In this document: piece by piece, positions 62,501-64,000 of the stretch
Numbering within the stretch: the first letter of the stretch is position 1
Layout: the number at the start of each line of letters is the position of its first letter
From: Cohnella ginsengisoli
Lineage (GTDB): Bacteria > Bacillota > Bacilli > Paenibacillales > Paenibacillaceae
Length of the DNA stretch: 64,000 bases
Reading direction: 5' to 3'
NCBI RefSeq assembly: GCF_029525555.1
Contig: NZ_JAPDHZ010000003.1
Coordinates: 186,001-250,000, forward strand
Position numbers and translations under genes: made by a program
Notes under the pieces: generated by a model
What the model was told of the DNA's origin: nothing
The model's input: only the letters and a program-made list of their open reading frames with translations
Databases searched by the model: none

Positions 62501-64000
62501 TGATCCTCCGTGTTGAAATCGTGCCCGTCGCGCGGATGCGTGTATAACAGCACATGAATGCCTTTGGACCTGACGGCCGTGATCATATCGCCCAGCATGT
62601 CGCGCTTGGTCGTATGACCGTTCGGGAGCCAGCTCTTCATCGCATCGCTCGGCCACAGCGTCACCATCCTGAAATGCCAGGCCGTAAAGATGACATACTC
62701 GACCTTCATCTCGGCCAGATCGTCGGCGAACCGGTTCGCGTCGAAGTTGTCCGCGAGCGTATCGGGGTCCATCACGATCGCACCGCTCTTGTCCACCGTC
62801 AGCTCGGGAACGTAGTGGACGAACAGTCCGTACTTCATCGCCCGCGTCCGGTCGATCGTCTGACCTGTCGTATCGCCCGGCGTCAGCACCTGGATGCCGA
62901 CGATCTCGCTGGTCGCGGTTGCCGTCTTGTTGAGCGGCATCGAATTGTCCGTATTTGTCACCATCGCGTAATAATAGCGCGTGCCTGCAGCGTCGGTCGG
63001 CACCTGCAGCGTCGCTGCCGTAGCGCCGGCTACAGCAACGGCGCCTTCCGTGCTGTCCTGATCGTTGCTGTACCACTGATAGCTAAGGTCGCCCGTCGCC
63101 GTCGCCTGCACGCTCAGTGCCGCATGACCGTTCAGATACACCGTACGGCTGACCGGCTGCGTGACCGTGCGGACGACCGGCGGCAAAGCGCCCCGGGTCA
63201 CCGTCACAGCCGCGATGGCGCTCGTCGTCTCGGCAATCTTGTTGTTCGTCATGTTGTTGTCCGTATTCGTGACGACGGCATAATAATAGGTCGTTCCTTC
63301 TTGCGTCGTCGGCGCGGCATACGAAGTGCCCGTGGCGCCGTCGATCGCCAGCCCTCCGTTCGTGCCGGCTGTCGTATTGCTGTACCACTGATAGGTCAGC
63401 GAACCGCTCCCCGTCGCATTGACCGACAGCTGTACGCTCGCATCCGGCAGGACGATCTTGCCTTGCGGCTGCTCAGTGATCGTCGGGGCAGGCGCATCAG
63501 CGATGCTGTAGACGCCGATCTCGGCGAATTGCAGTCTCCATTCCTTCCATTGGTTGGTCAGGTTCTGCCTCAGGCTGGTCGCGTCAACTTTTACATACGT
63601 CGCGGATGCAGGCGGAAAATAATACGTCTGCGGATTCGCGCCGGGATTCGTCTGTCCCGTGCGCGTCACGACCGTCGTCCAGTTGACGTCGTCCGTCGAC
63701 ACTTGAATCGTAAAGTCGACGGGGAAGCCCTCTCCCTTCGCGCCGCTGTCGTCCCTCGGCCACAGCGTGACCGAATTAACGACGGAAGAGGCGCCCAGAT
63801 TAATTTTCACCCATTCATTATGGTTGTTGTTCAGATCGTTGCTGCTCGTGTATCCCATCGACCCCGGAACGGAGCCTGTATTGCCGTCCACGACCTTGGC
63901 GCCGCTCCAGTCCGAATTAAGCAACGAACTGGAAGCGGTTACAGTTTTGCCGAGCGCAAGATTGGTTGGCACAGATTCAGCATAGGCCTTCCTTGTCGTC
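59560..64000 (-). CDS. Surface-anchored GH29-like (alpha-L-fucosidase superfamily) enzyme with CBM32 and SLH modules (N-terminus beyond window)
   Basis: At least 1,480 residues; the frame is open to the window edge, where it reads KAYAESVPTNLALGK, evidently the end of a signal peptide, so the true start lies beyond base 64000. Order: CBM32 (63965-63500), two Ig-like domains (to about 62890), a GH29-like barrel (62870-61640), a second CBM32 (61625-61150), one Ig-like domain, a Gly/Asp/Asn repeat linker (near 60855-60740), a pre-SLH domain as in the GH53 giant, and three SLH repeats. The barrel begins RAMKYGLFVHYVPELTVD and has a plausible nucleophile Asp in IDGIYLDEGGDN, but AWHFRMVTLW replaces the KHHDGF motif of classical GH29 enzymes. 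Activity on fucose or another sugar is therefore uncertain. It should work on polymer at the cell surface. Confidence 0.75.
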   Translation of the reverse strand, partial: TTRKAYAESVPTNLALGKTVTASSSLLNSDWSGAKVVDGNTGSVPGSMGYTSSNDLNNNHNEWVKINLGASSVVNSVTLWPRDDSGAKGEGFPVDFTIQVSTDDVNWTTVVTRTGQTNPGANPQTYYFPPASATYVKVDATSLRQNLTNQWKEWRLQFAEIGVYSIADAPAPTITEQPQGKIVLPDASVQLSVNATGSGSLTYQWYSNTTAGTNGGLAIDGATGTSYAAPTTQEGTTYYYAVVTNTDNNMTNNKIAETTSAIAAVTVTRGALPPVVRTVTQPVSRTVYLNGHAALSVQATATGDLSYQWYSNDQDSTEGAVAVAGATAATLQVPTDAAGTRYYYAMVTNTDNSMPLNKTATATSEIVGIQVLTPGDTTGQTIDRTRAMKYGLFVHYVPELTVDKSGAIVMDPDTLADNFDANRFADDLAEMKVEYVIFTAWHFRMVTLWPSDAMKSWLPNGHTTKRDMLGDMITAVRSKGIHVLLYTHPRDGHDFNTEDQALSGWKVNGAFDKTKWNDFINDIYGEMMDRYGSRIDGIYLDEGGDNTNYIDYDRLRKTIKDVNPNVLMIQNNYYGNAYNTDIGDQEFFFWDPFGKNTDGTKWTSFNRTIGPTFAGNWWAEQAENKTVVTWTPESMFRFTVLQAGTNTDGLGIQWAAGPYPGGGFEKDVVSTMAKIGDYIEPIAESIKNTYSSTSYPTPAKSTIEGITWGVATRSTDDAYEYIHVLKAPSTKTLQLPAPKDGKQFGTATLLPSGHEVALRQTADGVTLTLGESDAWDPYDTVIKLNVIGKSANLALGKLVYASSIVDSDVDRWGNQKVTDGIYESIKGTSMGHSSSMNLTTQNHTESITVDLGAATAVSAVTLFPRSDAGNEGEGFPIDFTIKLSTDNAQWTTVSTQTGFANPGKVAQTLNFDQLTARYVKLEATKLKINTKDFNQYRLQLAEIGVYNDAFTPVFGAQPKSGTVAPGDTVKLFVTATATGQLSYQWYRNDANSANGGTSIQDATSSTLLVPTETAGTVYYYCVVTNTENNMTTGPREASGTSQIAAITVSSGDNGGGDNGGGDNGTDNPGTDNPGTDNLGSGSYSNHSNNGPAVEAGKISVKATADAGGRATVNVGADVLNTAVSKAAGKAVEIVVQPSAGTTEVGLSLPVSAILAAKKQGIEMLAIDTGLAVVKVKLDRIVLASSSSSGNIQLTVAKKDPSTLPEAARSRLGDHPVYDFTLQNDGGKLEQFDGKTDIQVEVSYSLKQGEDPGKVVAYSIGANGELEVVPNSYYDTVAGKLVFKPKHFSPFAIAYADASFGDIDRTPWARSGIEALAARGAIDGTGNGQFNPLGKVTRAEFLQMLLRSLELTNESASADFSDVDAGAWYYNAVASGQKLGIVSGRPDGSFGASDSINRQDAALMAYQAAQAANARLNRAGAEAFKDAGSIAGYASGAVSALHEAGIVNGAGGLFRPKSDMTRAEAAAMLYRLFVQAQGTK

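Noticed and set aside
1..64000. tRNA, rRNA, riboswitch, insertion sequence or prophage
   Set aside because: I saw no cloverleaf, rRNA core, known riboswitch motif, transposase or phage gene; small ncRNAs cannot be excluded by eye.

Overview
This window comes from a high-GC Gram-positive bacterium, most likely a Paenibacillaceae member of the Cohnella/Paenibacillus type. The basis is S-layer-homology (SLH) anchored giant enzymes, CUT1 sugar ABC systems with lipoprotein binding proteins and no dedicated ATPase, YesM/YesN-type two-component pairs, strong GGAGG ribosome sites and many TTG/GTG starts. No rRNA, tRNA or taxonomic marker gene was seen, so the genus is an inference.

The content is almost entirely carbohydrate utilisation. 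From left to right: (1) 1-3.7 kb, a minus-strand operon of GH127, GH43 and a second, truncated GH43, for arabinose-containing side chains; (2) 4-11.9 kb, a giant secreted GH53 endo-galactanase with BIG2, CBM32 and SLH modules; (3) 12-13.1 kb, a gene-free stretch full of tandem repeats; (4) 13.2-24.5 kb, a MATE transporter, a GH35 beta-galactosidase and a first transport/sensing unit (lipoprotein, two permeases, kinase, AraC-type regulator); (5) 24.5-28.2 kb, gene remnants (aldo/keto reductase, AraC), an MFS transporter and a 3-hydroxyacyl-CoA dehydrogenase-like gene; (6) 28.3-37.3 kb, a second transport/sensing unit ending in a divergent GH95-like enzyme; (7) 37.5-51.6 kb, an SLH-anchored GH98-like giant, a canonical GH95 fucosidase and a divergent kinase/regulator pair; (8) 51.6-54.9 kb, a third ABC unit; (9) 55-64 kb, a decayed glycosyltransferase, a second GH98-like enzyme without the surface anchor, and an SLH-anchored GH29-like enzyme running off the right edge.

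Read together this looks like a Gram-positive polysaccharide utilisation locus for an arabinose-, galactose- and probably fucose-containing plant glycan. Surface enzymes (GH53, GH98, GH29) would cut the polymer, ABC systems import oligosaccharides, and exo-enzymes without signal peptides (GH35, GH43, GH127, GH95) finish them in the cytoplasm. The substrate is an inference.

Two observations stand out. First, ten genes carry eleven single-base frameshifts, every one in a homopolymer of 5-8 bases and every one repaired by removing one base; this points to a sequence-quality problem rather than gene decay. Second, the promoters of both GH98-like genes and of the third ABC unit share a long, precisely spaced architecture (TTAAAAAT, 24-25 nt, TACATTTAC overlapping the -35, 16-17 nt, a -10, then 9 nt to an AAGC box), which suggests one regulon, plausibly controlled by the kinase/regulator pair at 48.2-51.6 kb.
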